Source: JBNJEM01 sp051745935 (GTDB lineage Bacteria > Planctomycetota > Planctomycetia > Pirellulales > Pirellulaceae). From it: a DNA stretch of 10,092 bases. The DNA lies in the NCBI GenBank assembly GCA_051745935.1, contig JBNJEM010000260.1, forward strand, positions 1-10,092, read 5' to 3'. Both the position numbers and the translations under genes were made by a program. Below are positions 1 through 6,327 of this stretch, in pieces. The notes below the pieces were generated by a model. That model searched no databases and was not told the DNA's origin. It was given only the letters and a program-made list of their open reading frames with translations. Numbering within the stretch: the stretch's first letter is position 1; each line of letters opens with the position of its first letter.

Positions 1-300
1 ACACGTGGCCAGCTCTTGAACCAACAAGTAAGCCAGCATCACCACGAGCAAATGACCTCGGGTTCTCGATTCCAGGCAGACATGAATCGGGCGGGCCTCA
101 AGGAACGTCGTCTTGCTCGTTCGAAACGCCCACTCCACGTGTGACAGGTCCTTGTAACGATCATGAACCGTTTCCTTGGACGCTTATTCCTTGGACAGAT
201 CCGTTTTCAAACAATAGCAACCGTCCAGCCGTGCCGCCTCTCGCAGGAGATGCCGGGTGTACGTTCTTCCGTTCGCCGAGTAGGTACAAGCGTCGACAAA
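1..300 (-). pseudogene. IS1634/IS4-type transposase, C-terminal remnant with in-frame stop
   Basis: The minus strand encodes the end of a DDE transposase. From about 282 down to 187 it reads through SANGRTYTRH, REAARLDGCY and KTDLSKE. A TAA stop at 184-186 interrupts it, and the same frame then resumes with ASKETVHDRYKDLSHVEWAF, RTSK, LEARPIHV, LESRTRGH and VVMLAYLLVQEL to the window edge. The glutamate and lysine of VEWAFRTSK show the E-x6-K part of the Y-(2)-x-(3)-E-(6)-K signature of IS4-related transposases, and the tail is typical of proteins annotated as IS1634 family. Protein similarity cannot be followed above about 300, where a full transposase would need several hundred more residues, so the 5' part is lost or scrambled. 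Stop plus truncation make it non-functional. The family call is from remembered sequence patterns; the remnant status is seen directly. The gene continues beyond position 1. Confidence 0.8.
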
Positions 301-695
301 CATAGTGTCCACATAATGCCAGACATATGCCGACATTTCAAGTTGTTTATCGCATTGTCCGCAAAATATGTAGTGACTACATTTCCGCCCTTGAAACACG
401 CTAAGTGGTTGGAACGAAACAACTTACGTTAGAATAGAGCTGGAACATCCGTTTGAGAGAGACTCTGGTTAACAGCGGCCGATTTTCAATGGGGGAGAGA
501 CAGCGGGAAGAGCGCGTGCGAGTTGGCCCGTCGACGCAAATCCCTTTGTGCCATAGGGATATGCGAAAATGGCCGGACGTTTCGCAGAGACGCGTTTGCG
601 TTCACCGGCGGGGAGGTGGATTAACTCTGATTCAGCTAAGCCTCGCGCCGGCGTACTTCGTGGCCTTCAAGAACATGCTTTCAGCGCGTCTTGCC

Positions 696-713
696 CGCCT
701 CGACGTCGAGGCG
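696..713. repeat. Perfect 18-bp palindrome
   Basis: CGCCTCGACGTCGAGGCG equals its own reverse complement over all 18 bases. The bases just outside do not pair. It lies about 120 bp past the sulfatase stop and about 400 bp from the transposase remnant. No function is assigned: a dimeric regulator site, a processing site or chance in GC-rich DNA are all possible. Confidence 0.7.
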
Positions 714-784
714 ATGAGCCTGGCGAAACGTTGCATACAATCTCGGCAACGGAGTGCGTGAGGCAGGAGGCGGTGCCGAATGTC

Positions 785-816
785 GCCGGGTTTCCAGATG
801 GTTCTGGTCGCCCGGC
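785..816 (-). terminator. Hairpin just past the sulfatase stop, possible terminator
   Basis: GCCGGG (785-790) pairs with CCCGGC (811-816), and inside it CCAG (794-797) pairs with CTGG (804-807). The two stems are separated by a symmetric 3/3 internal loop, and the terminal loop has 6 nt. It starts 15 nt past the sulfatase stop codon. No U tract follows in the direction of transcription, so it is not a classical intrinsic terminator; it may protect the 3' end instead. Confidence 0.4.
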
Positions 817-831
817 TGGCCGCCCGAGCGG

Positions 832-2184
832 TCACTGGTCCAACTCCGCCTCGTACTCCTCCCGCATCCGGACCAGCTTTCCGACCATCTTCGGATGCTC
901 CCGCGCCACGTTCGTCATCTCCGTGATGTCTTCTCCGAGGTTCACGAGAAACCGTTCATCCTCCTGGGTCAACTCGGCCTTGTCGCTTCGATCCCGAGGG
1001 TTGCCCAGAAGCTTCCAGTCGCCGTGACGGACCACCCACTGGGCGTTCTTGCCACGCCCCAACCGCCAGTAAAGCGTTTCGTGCGGACTGGGGGCGTTTT
1101 CGAGGATCACGTTTTCCAGGTTCTTGCCATCCAGCGTGGCGGACGGTAGCGGCACGCCGCAGAAACCGGCGATCGTCGGAAGCCAGTCGCACCCGTGAAC
1201 CATCTGGTCGCGCACGTCGCCCTCCGGAACCGTGCCCGGCATGGACACAATCGACGGGACGCGAATGCCTCCCTCGAACAGGCACCCCTTCGCGCCCCGG
1301 TAGGGCCCACAGTAGCCGCCGGAACCGAATGTGCGTTCCTCGGTGGAGTGACCGTGGTCCGATTGGAAGATGATCAGCGTCTTCTCGCGCAGGCCGAGCT
1401 CGTCGATTTTCTCGACGACCTGACCGATGCGTTCGTCAAGCGTCGACATGAACGCGTTGTACTTGTCGCGGGGCGAGGGCAGATCCTCGTACGCTTGTCG
1501 CCACTTGGCGGTGCCTTGCAGCGGGTAGTGGGGCACGTTGTTCGCCCAGTAGATGAAAAAGGGCCGATCTTGGTTCCGTTGCATGAAGGCTTCGCACTCC
1601 TCGGCCATCAGGTCCGGGAAATAACGCCCGTCTTCCCAGATGTGCTCGCCGTTTCGCCACAGGTCATGGCGGTTCGGGCCGGCCCAGTAAAAAAAGTGGG
1701 AGTAGTTGTCGATGCAGCCGCCCATGTGGCCGAAGGAATAGTCGAAGCCTTGGCCGTTCGGCATGGTTTCCGGCGTGTAGCCCAGATGCCATTTCCCGAT
1801 GTGGCCCGTGGCATAGCCCGCTGCCTGCATCATGTCGGCGATCGTGATCTCCTCTTCAGACATTCCGGCAACGCCTTCCTGGGAACTGACGTTCCCCGGC
1901 ACGCCGGCGCGCGGTGGAATTCGCCCGGTGAGCAGCCCGGCGCGAGAGGCGGAACAGATCGCCGAGGGCGCGTACATCTGGGTGAAGCGGACACCTCGCT
2001 TCGCCAACGCGTCGATATGAGGCGTGTCCAAATCCTCGGCCCCGTAGCAATTGGCGTCGAGCGTGCCCTGGTCATCGGTGTAGATAAGGACCACGTTGGG
2101 ACGCTGGACCGCGCGAGCCGCCGACGCGAACGCGATCACCGTCACCAAAGCGATTGATGTCGATAACGTCGAATACCATTTCAT
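832..2184 (-). CDS. Secreted S1-type (formylglycine-dependent) sulfatase
   Basis: 450-aa arylsulfatase-like enzyme, expected to hydrolyse sulfate esters on a sulfated glycan outside the cytoplasm. Residues 1-25 form a signal peptide (hydrophobic core about 10-22) with probable cleavage after A-R-A at 25. The mature part opens with the metal-binding YTDDQG motif (D37, D38). CSASRAGLLTG begins at Cys77, the residue converted to formylglycine; the sulfatase core motif C-x-P/A-x-R is present in its Ala form. Other family landmarks are HIGKWHLG (K131, H133), NVPHYP (H219), SDHGHS (D276, with His277 where many sulfatases have Asn) and RGAKGCLFEGGIRVP (K299, E304). Length is normal for S1. The ATG has GGAG 11 nt upstream (2196-2199), a slightly long spacing. 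The gene stands alone with a 647-bp upstream region carrying a regulatory element also found before 6328. The S1 subfamily and true substrate cannot be read from the sequence. No maturase gene is in the window. Confidence 0.96.
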   Translation of the reverse strand: MKWYSTLSTSIALVTVIAFASAARAVQRPNVVLIYTDDQGTLDANCYGAEDLDTPHIDALAKRGVRFTQMYAPSAICSASRAGLLTGRIPPRAGVPGNVSSQEGVAGMSEEEITIADMMQAAGYATGHIGKWHLGYTPETMPNGQGFDYSFGHMGGCIDNYSHFFYWAGPNRHDLWRNGEHIWEDGRYFPDLMAEECEAFMQRNQDRPFFIYWANNVPHYPLQGTAKWRQAYEDLPSPRDKYNAFMSTLDERIGQVVEKIDELGLREKTLIIFQSDHGHSTEERTFGSGGYCGPYRGAKGCLFEGGIRVPSIVSMPGTVPEGDVRDQMVHGCDWLPTIAGFCGVPLPSATLDGKNLENVILENAPSPHETLYWRLGRGKNAQWVVRHGDWKLLGNPRDRSDKAELTQEDERFLVNLGEDITEMTNVAREHPKMVGKLVRMREEYEAELDQ

Positions 2185-2220
2185 GGCCGCGAATACTCCA
2201 AAGAAGTGTCATAAGTCCAA

Positions 2221-2312
2221 TTGAACAGCCCGTAACAAAACCGAGATCTCGCTTCCAAAACGCCTTGGCTCACGGGATATGTGCACGGTTTTGTTATGGG
2301 TTCTGAAACACC
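2221..2312 (-). promoter_or_regulatory. Element A: 92-bp upstream element with inverted arms, shared with 6222-6311
   Basis: Read toward the sulfatase, the element contains GGTGTTT, CCCATAACAAAACC, CCAAGG, AAGCGAGATCTCGG and GGTTTTGTTACGGG. The first and last arms are inverted copies (13 of 14 positions complementary) about 43 bp apart. CGAGATCTCG beside the gene-proximal arm is a perfect palindrome. The element ends 36 nt before the sulfatase ATG. It aligns by hand with about 71 of 93 positions of the element before the gene at 6328, in the same orientation relative to its gene. The function is inferred to be an operator/promoter region or a structured leader; a dispersed intergenic repeat is the alternative. 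Confidence 0.65.
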
Positions 2313-2831
2313 AAAACATCATAGCGGGACGCGACTCCGTTGGCAATCATGCTCCGCTCGGTGTTTGGGGCAAAAGGAAATGCCACCGGCTTGACCCGTG
2401 GATGATTACGCTCGATGCTATAGCGTGGAACGTTAATCGCCACGGGGCCAGCCAGTGGCATCGTCGTCGCGTTACACTTTTTTGCAACGCTGGGGTTTCA
2501 GACCCAAGGCGAGGTCTTGCGGAACGAGGGGGAAAACATAGACATCATTCCCATGGCGGACGACTCGCGGAATACCGGAGCCAACGCCCCTGGTCGCGAG
2601 GACTCCGAAAAGTGATCAGAGCCTATCCAAAAGCCGGGGGAGAGCGGGATTTTTTACGCGCAACCAGCCAAGTTCTTGCCATTTTGCGCAAGGTTTCACC
2701 TGTAACTGCTTAACATCGGAGAGCGCAAGAGGCCACTGGCGATAGGATTCGGTGCGCGGTATGGATCATCCAGGCTGGACGTTTGACGCTCGGGGGGGCT
2801 ATGTCCGGATTGAGCTCCCATGCTTGAAACG
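2313..2831. other. Intergenic stretch, no recognised gene
   Basis: No supported gene is visible. A plus frame at 2279-2713 is open but starts inside the inverted-arm element and encodes nothing recognisable. Another plus frame is open from 2424 to 2615 with a short hydrophobic stretch (GIVVALHFFATLGF) but has no ATG, GTG or TTG start. No clear terminator for the membrane-protein gene ending at 2832 is seen. Confidence 0.55.
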
Positions 2832-3320
2832 TTAACGAGCAAGAACCGCGACAAGGACCGCGCTGATGAGCCCCGCTATCATGCCCATCCAGCCACAGAC
2901 AGCAAACGTGAACCCCCGATCCACGGGTGGTACGTCAGCGAACAGCACGACCAGCAAAGCGAGAAAGAGACCGAGAAGTGGACCACTCACCAGAGCGAGG
3001 ATAGGTAGTCGCCATTCTCGAGAACCCTGCTGCTCCCCCGTCTTTCGGCTGGCTGGTCGCAGGAACACTCCACTGCTCAGCGCGCCCACGACCGCGGCGA
3101 GGACACCTCGATCATGCAGGCCGGGACCGTGACGGCTGGGAAGCAGAATCTCGAGTGCGACGATAGTAACCACCGATACAAGGACAGCAAGGGCAAATGA
3201 TTGGCCAGTGAACGGGCCTCGAACTGCTCGAAACAGCACCGCGCCAAGACCGAGCATCAGTAAAGCGACAAAAAGCTTGCCGCCGAGCGGAACGGGTGGG
3301 GCCATGGCCAAGACTGACAT
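2832..3320 (-). CDS. Small polytopic membrane protein, unknown function
   Basis: 162-aa hydrophobic protein with four or five predicted membrane segments, at about 14-32, 40-60, 71-87, 105-128 and 136-160. A short basic and polar loop (about 88-104, RPASRKTGEQQ) lies before the fourth. I do not recognise a family, and no catalytic or transport motif is visible. The start at 3320 is chosen because AAGGAG (3327-3332) stands exactly 6 nt before this ATG; an ATG 33 nt further upstream (3353) lacks such a site. It begins 39 bp after the stop of the beta-helix gene on the same strand with no visible terminator between, so co-transcription is likely. It may be a general planctomycete inner-membrane protein rather than part of the glycan system. 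Confidence 0.8.
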   Translation of the reverse strand: MSVLAMAPPVPLGGKLFVALLMLGLGAVLFRAVRGPFTGQSFALAVLVSVVTIVALEILLPSRHGPGLHDRGVLAAVVGALSSGVFLRPASRKTGEQQGSREWRLPILALVSGPLLGLFLALLVVLFADVPPVDRGFTFAVCGWMGMIAGLISAVLVAVLAR

Positions 3321-3359
3321 TGGGGGCTCCTTGCGAAAGCTCCAGTTCAACACCGGAAT

Positions 3360-5420
3360 CTACTCGGGCAACGAAATCTCTTTCACTTCATGCGCGACCG
3401 GCCAACTGGCGCGACGCTCGTCGGCGTACACGCCGATCTTCTCGACGGGGATCGGCGTGAAGTCGATCTTTTCGACGGCCTCGGGGTCTTCGTACCGGAT
3501 ATCGACGAGCTCGCCCGCCGGATCCTTGACCAGCCGTACCCAATCCGGATCGTCGTCGAAGACCAGGTTGTGCTCGATCGTCTGATACGTCCGAGTGGCC
3601 TCATTGATGTCGTCCCAGGTTCCGCCGGCGCTGATGTTTCGAGCGAAGACGTTCCGTTTGGGAATGTTCGGCTCGTCCTCGAGGATCCCCGGCAAGGTGG
3701 GATAGCGTTCCTTCCAGAGGTCGCTGTCGATGGGCATCGCCCGCAGCCGGGTTCGGAGGGTGCCGTCGGGGTCGTCGGTGGCCGCTTTTTGCCAGCCCAT
3801 GCCGCGGTTGTCGATGTGGGCGGCCCGCCAGCATTTGACGAATACGTTGTTGGTGACGACGTTGTCGTCCCCGCCGCCGATGAACACGGCGCGGCTGCAT
3901 TTTTCGAACACGTTGCCCGTGATCGTGTGGCCGCAGTGCTGGTCGTCGAGATAGATGGTCATGCCCCCGTGCCCGGTCGCTCCGACGATCTGGTGCCAGT
4001 AGTTGCAGCGGAGGATGTTGCCTCGCTGGGTCCAGTCGCGGCCCACGTAGTAGGCTCCCGCATCGCCGCTTTCGTAGACGACGTTGTGGATCTCGTTGAA
4101 CTCGACGAGATGTTCGTTTCCGCCCGCGGAAAGGGCCATGTGGGGACCGTCGTGGATCAAGTTGTGGGCAATCCGGTTGCCGACCCCGCTCACGCTGATC
4201 CCCGTCTTGTAGGTGCGGGCCCGACGAGAGTAATGGTGGACATGGTTGTTCTCGGCGTTGTGGTGAGCCGGTGTGAGCGAGGGCCGATCGCCGCCCGAGA
4301 GACTGATGCCGCCTTCGCCGCAGTGGTACACGTCGCAACCGTAAACTTCGTGCTCGGTGCCGCCGGAGGCCGTGACGGCCCGATGACCCACGTTGCGGAT
4401 CGTGCAGCCAACGACGCGGCAGTTGTTCCCCCCCTTCAGCGCCACGGCCGTTGCCCGGCACGCCTCGAAGGTAAAGCCGCGAAAGGTGACATGGGCGAGA
4501 CCCTCCGCCCGTATTATCCCGTTGGACCGAGACAACACGGCTTGCCCCTCCGGCGCGGGCGGCCAGAAGTAGAGCTTGCCGGACGTCCGGTCGAGGTAGT
4601 ATTCACCCGGTTCGTCCAATTCGGAGAGCAGGTTGTAGGCGTACCACCGAGCCCTGCCCTGGGTGATGCCGTACCGCGGTTTGACTTTCTCGGACCGCAC
4701 GAGCACGTTCGTTTCGGGATCGATATCCACGATCGGCTCGTACAACTCGGCCCAATCGTGGTGCCAGTAGGCGAAGATCCACGGATCGGGCTCGTCGGTC
4801 CAGCGCCGCGGGCGGTCCGTATCGACGGTGATACGTTCCACTGCGTCGCGGCCTTCGATGCCGCGGAAACCTTCGTTCGGCCAACGGGCCAGCGTCATCG
4901 GCTCGTCGCCGTAAAACAACTCCGCCTCGGCCGGTTGGCTGCCATGAGCGAATCCGTGCACGGTCAGTTTCCCATAGTCCGTAACGCCTTGCGCCCGAAG
5001 ATCCGCGACCCGAACGTGCTTCCGGGCCGCGTCCGGCAGTCGATCCAAAGTCGCCTGGTCGGCAACCGCTTTCCACTCATTGACCGGCACGCCGCCGGTG
5101 AGGCACGCCTCGTCGCCCGGCCGGGCCTGGTAGGTGATTGGGGCCGATTGCGAACCCGAGTCCTCCGCGGTGAACTCGACGGGCTCCGAGAAGCGATACA
5201 CGCCCGCGGCCAAGGAAACGACGATCGGTTCGTCCGGGCCGTCGCTCTTGATCGTTCGGACGCGATCGCGAGCCTCCTCCAGCGTGGCGAGGGGAGCCGC
5301 CTTCGTCCCGGGATTGGAATCGTCGCCGCCGGGGGCGACGAACACGGCCGTCTCCGCCAGCGTGCCGGAACACGTCAAGACCATCGCCAAAAGGCCGCTC
5401 AAACAGTTCAGCAGTCGCAT
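3360..5420 (-). CDS. Secreted right-handed parallel beta-helix protein, GH141-like putative glycoside hydrolase
   Basis: 686-aa exported protein. Residues 1-22 form a signal peptide (cleavage probably after T-L-A). The mature N-terminus has the FVAPGGDDSNPGT and PLATLEEARDRVR pattern that opens many pectate-lyase-like beta-helix proteins. Residues about 300-540 contain repeated coil motifs such as GNNCRVVGCTIRNVG, GNRIAHNLIHDG, GNEHLVEFNEIHNV, GNILRCNYWHQI, ITGNVFEKC and NVVTNNVF. Conserved acidic sites are D453 in GDAGAYYVGRDW, D462, and D492-D493 in IYLDD. The 40-residue spacing between GDAG and YLDD acids resembles what I recall for the GH141 catalytic pair; this needs an alignment. GH141 includes an alpha-L-fucosidase and a xylanase, so the substrate remains open. 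The ATG has GGAGG (5428-5432) 7 nt upstream. First gene of a probable operon with the membrane protein at 2832-3320, and paralogue of the protein at 7388-9427. Alternatives are a polysaccharide lyase or epimerase on the same fold. Confidence 0.9.
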   Translation of the reverse strand: MRLLNCLSGLLAMVLTCSGTLAETAVFVAPGGDDSNPGTKAAPLATLEEARDRVRTIKSDGPDEPIVVSLAAGVYRFSEPVEFTAEDSGSQSAPITYQARPGDEACLTGGVPVNEWKAVADQATLDRLPDAARKHVRVADLRAQGVTDYGKLTVHGFAHGSQPAEAELFYGDEPMTLARWPNEGFRGIEGRDAVERITVDTDRPRRWTDEPDPWIFAYWHHDWAELYEPIVDIDPETNVLVRSEKVKPRYGITQGRARWYAYNLLSELDEPGEYYLDRTSGKLYFWPPAPEGQAVLSRSNGIIRAEGLAHVTFRGFTFEACRATAVALKGGNNCRVVGCTIRNVGHRAVTASGGTEHEVYGCDVYHCGEGGISLSGGDRPSLTPAHHNAENNHVHHYSRRARTYKTGISVSGVGNRIAHNLIHDGPHMALSAGGNEHLVEFNEIHNVVYESGDAGAYYVGRDWTQRGNILRCNYWHQIVGATGHGGMTIYLDDQHCGHTITGNVFEKCSRAVFIGGGDDNVVTNNVFVKCWRAAHIDNRGMGWQKAATDDPDGTLRTRLRAMPIDSDLWKERYPTLPGILEDEPNIPKRNVFARNISAGGTWDDINEATRTYQTIEHNLVFDDDPDWVRLVKDPAGELVDIRYEDPEAVEKIDFTPIPVEKIGVYADERRASWPVAHEVKEISLPE

Positions 5421-5477
5421 CGGGGAACCTCCACGTCAATCGGGAATCAGGCCGTATCTTTCGCTGGTCGAGCCTCT

Positions 5478-5483
5478 ATTGTA
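5478..5483 (-). promoter_or_regulatory. Candidate -10 box for the beta-helix/membrane protein operon
   Basis: On the minus strand the hexamer TACAAT (5 of 6 to the TATAAT consensus) lies 57 nt before the ATG at 5420. No good -35 hexamer is seen at 16-18 nt; TTGTTC occurs about 20 nt upstream. Weak prediction. Confidence 0.3.
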
Positions 5484-5672
5484 CAGGGAGTGGCGGCCCG
5501 AAGGAACAACCGGAAAGGTCGCCGTTCACGGTTTAACCGCATGTCTGCGACTTCGCGTAATACTCATGAGTTTCCACGAAACGCTCGGAAGCCGAACCAC
5601 CGATGATAGGTTTAGAACGATTGAAGGTTTGCCAACAGTACGCCTCTTTGATAAGATGACACTCCCAATTAT

Positions 5673-5795
5673 CTACTTCTGTTGACGCTTCACGCCTTTA
5701 TCGGTTTCCATCGCTTCACGGTACTCATGAGGCAGTTTCGCCCCCTGTTCTTTCTCCGTTAGCTCTAGCCGCTCTTCCGATAAATCGAACGACAC
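5673..5795 (-). CDS. Possible 40-aa charged small protein
   Basis: A minus-strand frame runs from GTG at 5793-5795 to TAG at 5673-5675. It reads (M)SFDLSEERLELTEKEQGA followed by KLPHEYREAMETDKGVKRQQ and a final K. An almost ideal Shine-Dalgarno sequence, AAGGAGG, stands 6 nt before the GTG, which is the main reason to list it. The product would be a soluble, highly charged, mostly helical peptide with no signal peptide. Its start, LSEEx followed by HEYREAM, loosely resembles the small charged hypothetical proteins of about 60 aa common in planctomycetes, so it could be a shortened member of such a family; this is an impression, not a match. It lies 252 bp upstream of the beta-helix gene on the same strand, with that gene's own candidate promoter between. 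The non-ATG start and short length keep confidence moderate. Confidence 0.45.
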   Translation of the reverse strand: MSFDLSEERLELTEKEQGAKLPHEYREAMETDKGVKRQQK

Positions 5796-6221
5796 CAGAC
5801 TCCTCCTTGGCTATGCGGTTACCGATCAACACGGGTGAACCATGATGTCTCTAAAGCCTGCGTGCTCCGTGGTTGAAGCAGAACCCGCCGTTGCATGCCA
5901 CACGGGCGGAACAGCCCCTTTCAACGTTGCCCGTCGATGAGCGTGTGACGCCATGAAATGCGACACGCGGGAGAATTGCATTCTCTGATTCATGCAATGC
6001 CGAGGATAACAGTGCCGGATTCTTACGAAAACACCGATGGCAGCCACCCGAAAACTTTACAATCAGTAACAGATGCGTGACACGTCAGCCGTTGGAACCA
6101 AAAGAGCTGGCGGGAAGGGTGTGGAACTTCCGCGGACAGGGTGTTGTATTGTTGGCGTTTCATTGCTACCTTGCCGGAGGCGGTGCTTCGTGGGTCCGCG
6201 CAATCGTCACATGAAAGTGCG
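5796..6221. other. Intergenic stretch with two tandem hairpins, no recognised gene
   Basis: No supported coding frame. Short minus frames exist (5826-6047, 6023-6235) but without a ribosome binding site or recognisable content. Two hairpins stand close together at 5941-5968 and 5975-5998. Confidence 0.55.
5941..5998. other. Two adjacent hairpins
   Basis: First: GCGTGT (5941-5946) pairs with ACACGC (5963-5968), extended inside by CGC (5949-5951) with GCG (5960-5962) around a 2-nt bulge and an 8-nt loop. Second: ATTGCAT (5975-5981) pairs perfectly with ATGCAAT (5992-5998) with a 10-nt loop. Neither is followed by a T tract on either strand. A small RNA or a transcript end is possible but unproven. 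Confidence 0.35.
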
Positions 6222-6311
6222 GGTGTTTTTCCCATAACAAAACCATACAGACGTCTTGTAATCCAAGGGGTTGTGAAAGCGAGAGCTCGGTTTTGTGACG
6301 GGTTGTTTCAT
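6222..6311 (+). promoter_or_regulatory. Element B: 90-bp upstream element with inverted arms, shared with 2221-2312
   Basis: This element contains GGTGTTT, CCCATAACAAAACC, CCAAGG, AAGCGAGAGCTCGG and GGTTTTGTGACGGG in the same order and spacing as the element before the sulfatase. Its arms are complementary at 12 of 14 positions. It ends 16 nt before the ATG at 6328. The distal arm is identical to that of element A, while the central 20 bp is least conserved. The inner 8-bp palindrome AGACGTCT (6249-6256) has no counterpart in A. Probably a shared operator/promoter or leader; a dispersed intergenic repeat is the alternative. Confidence 0.65.
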
Positions 6312-6327
6312 CTTTGGGGGAGGATCG

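Larger units (their letters stand above)
301..831. other. Intergenic stretch, no recognised gene
   Basis: No open frame here combines a ribosome binding site with recognisable protein features. A plus frame across about 630-760 has GC-rich third positions (SLAPAYFVAFKNMLSARLAR and onward) but no recognisable product or upstream coding support. The stretch holds an 18-bp perfect palindrome (696-713) and a hairpin next to the sulfatase stop (785-816). Confidence 0.6.

Noticed and set aside
453..761. Plus-strand open frame with GC-rich third positions
   Set aside because: The product is not recognised, no ribosome binding site precedes the start, and the coding-like bias is limited to its second half, which includes the 18-bp palindrome.
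1195..2157. Plus-strand open frame (320 codons) opposite the sulfatase
   Set aside because: It lies entirely within the sulfatase gene on the opposite strand and shows no recognisable protein features.
2424..2615. Open plus frame with a hydrophobic stretch (GIVVALHFFATLGF) and a charged tail
   Set aside because: It has no ATG, GTG or TTG start, begins right after a TAG, and is of a length common by chance. A remnant of a membrane protein gene cannot be excluded.
2279..2713. Plus-strand open frame of 144 codons in the sulfatase upstream region
   Set aside because: It begins inside the shared inverted-arm element, has no convincing ribosome binding site, and encodes a Trp/Arg/His-rich product of no known type.
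3321..3353. Alternative ATG start at 3353 for the small membrane protein
   Set aside because: The ATG at 3320 has AAGGAG at an ideal 6-nt spacing, and the upstream option would place that site inside the coding sequence and add a polar extension.
3390..5606. Long plus-strand open frame (738 codons) opposite the first beta-helix gene
   Set aside because: It is the antisense of a gene with a signal peptide, ribosome binding site and recognisable motifs. Its own translation is rich in Val, Asp, Gly and Arg with no domain, as expected from the reverse of GC-rich codons.
6295..6327. Alternative GTG start 33 nt upstream for the secreted-protein gene
   Set aside because: It lies within the conserved arm of the shared upstream element, adds residues before a normal signal peptide, and lacks the GGAGG that precedes the ATG at 6328.
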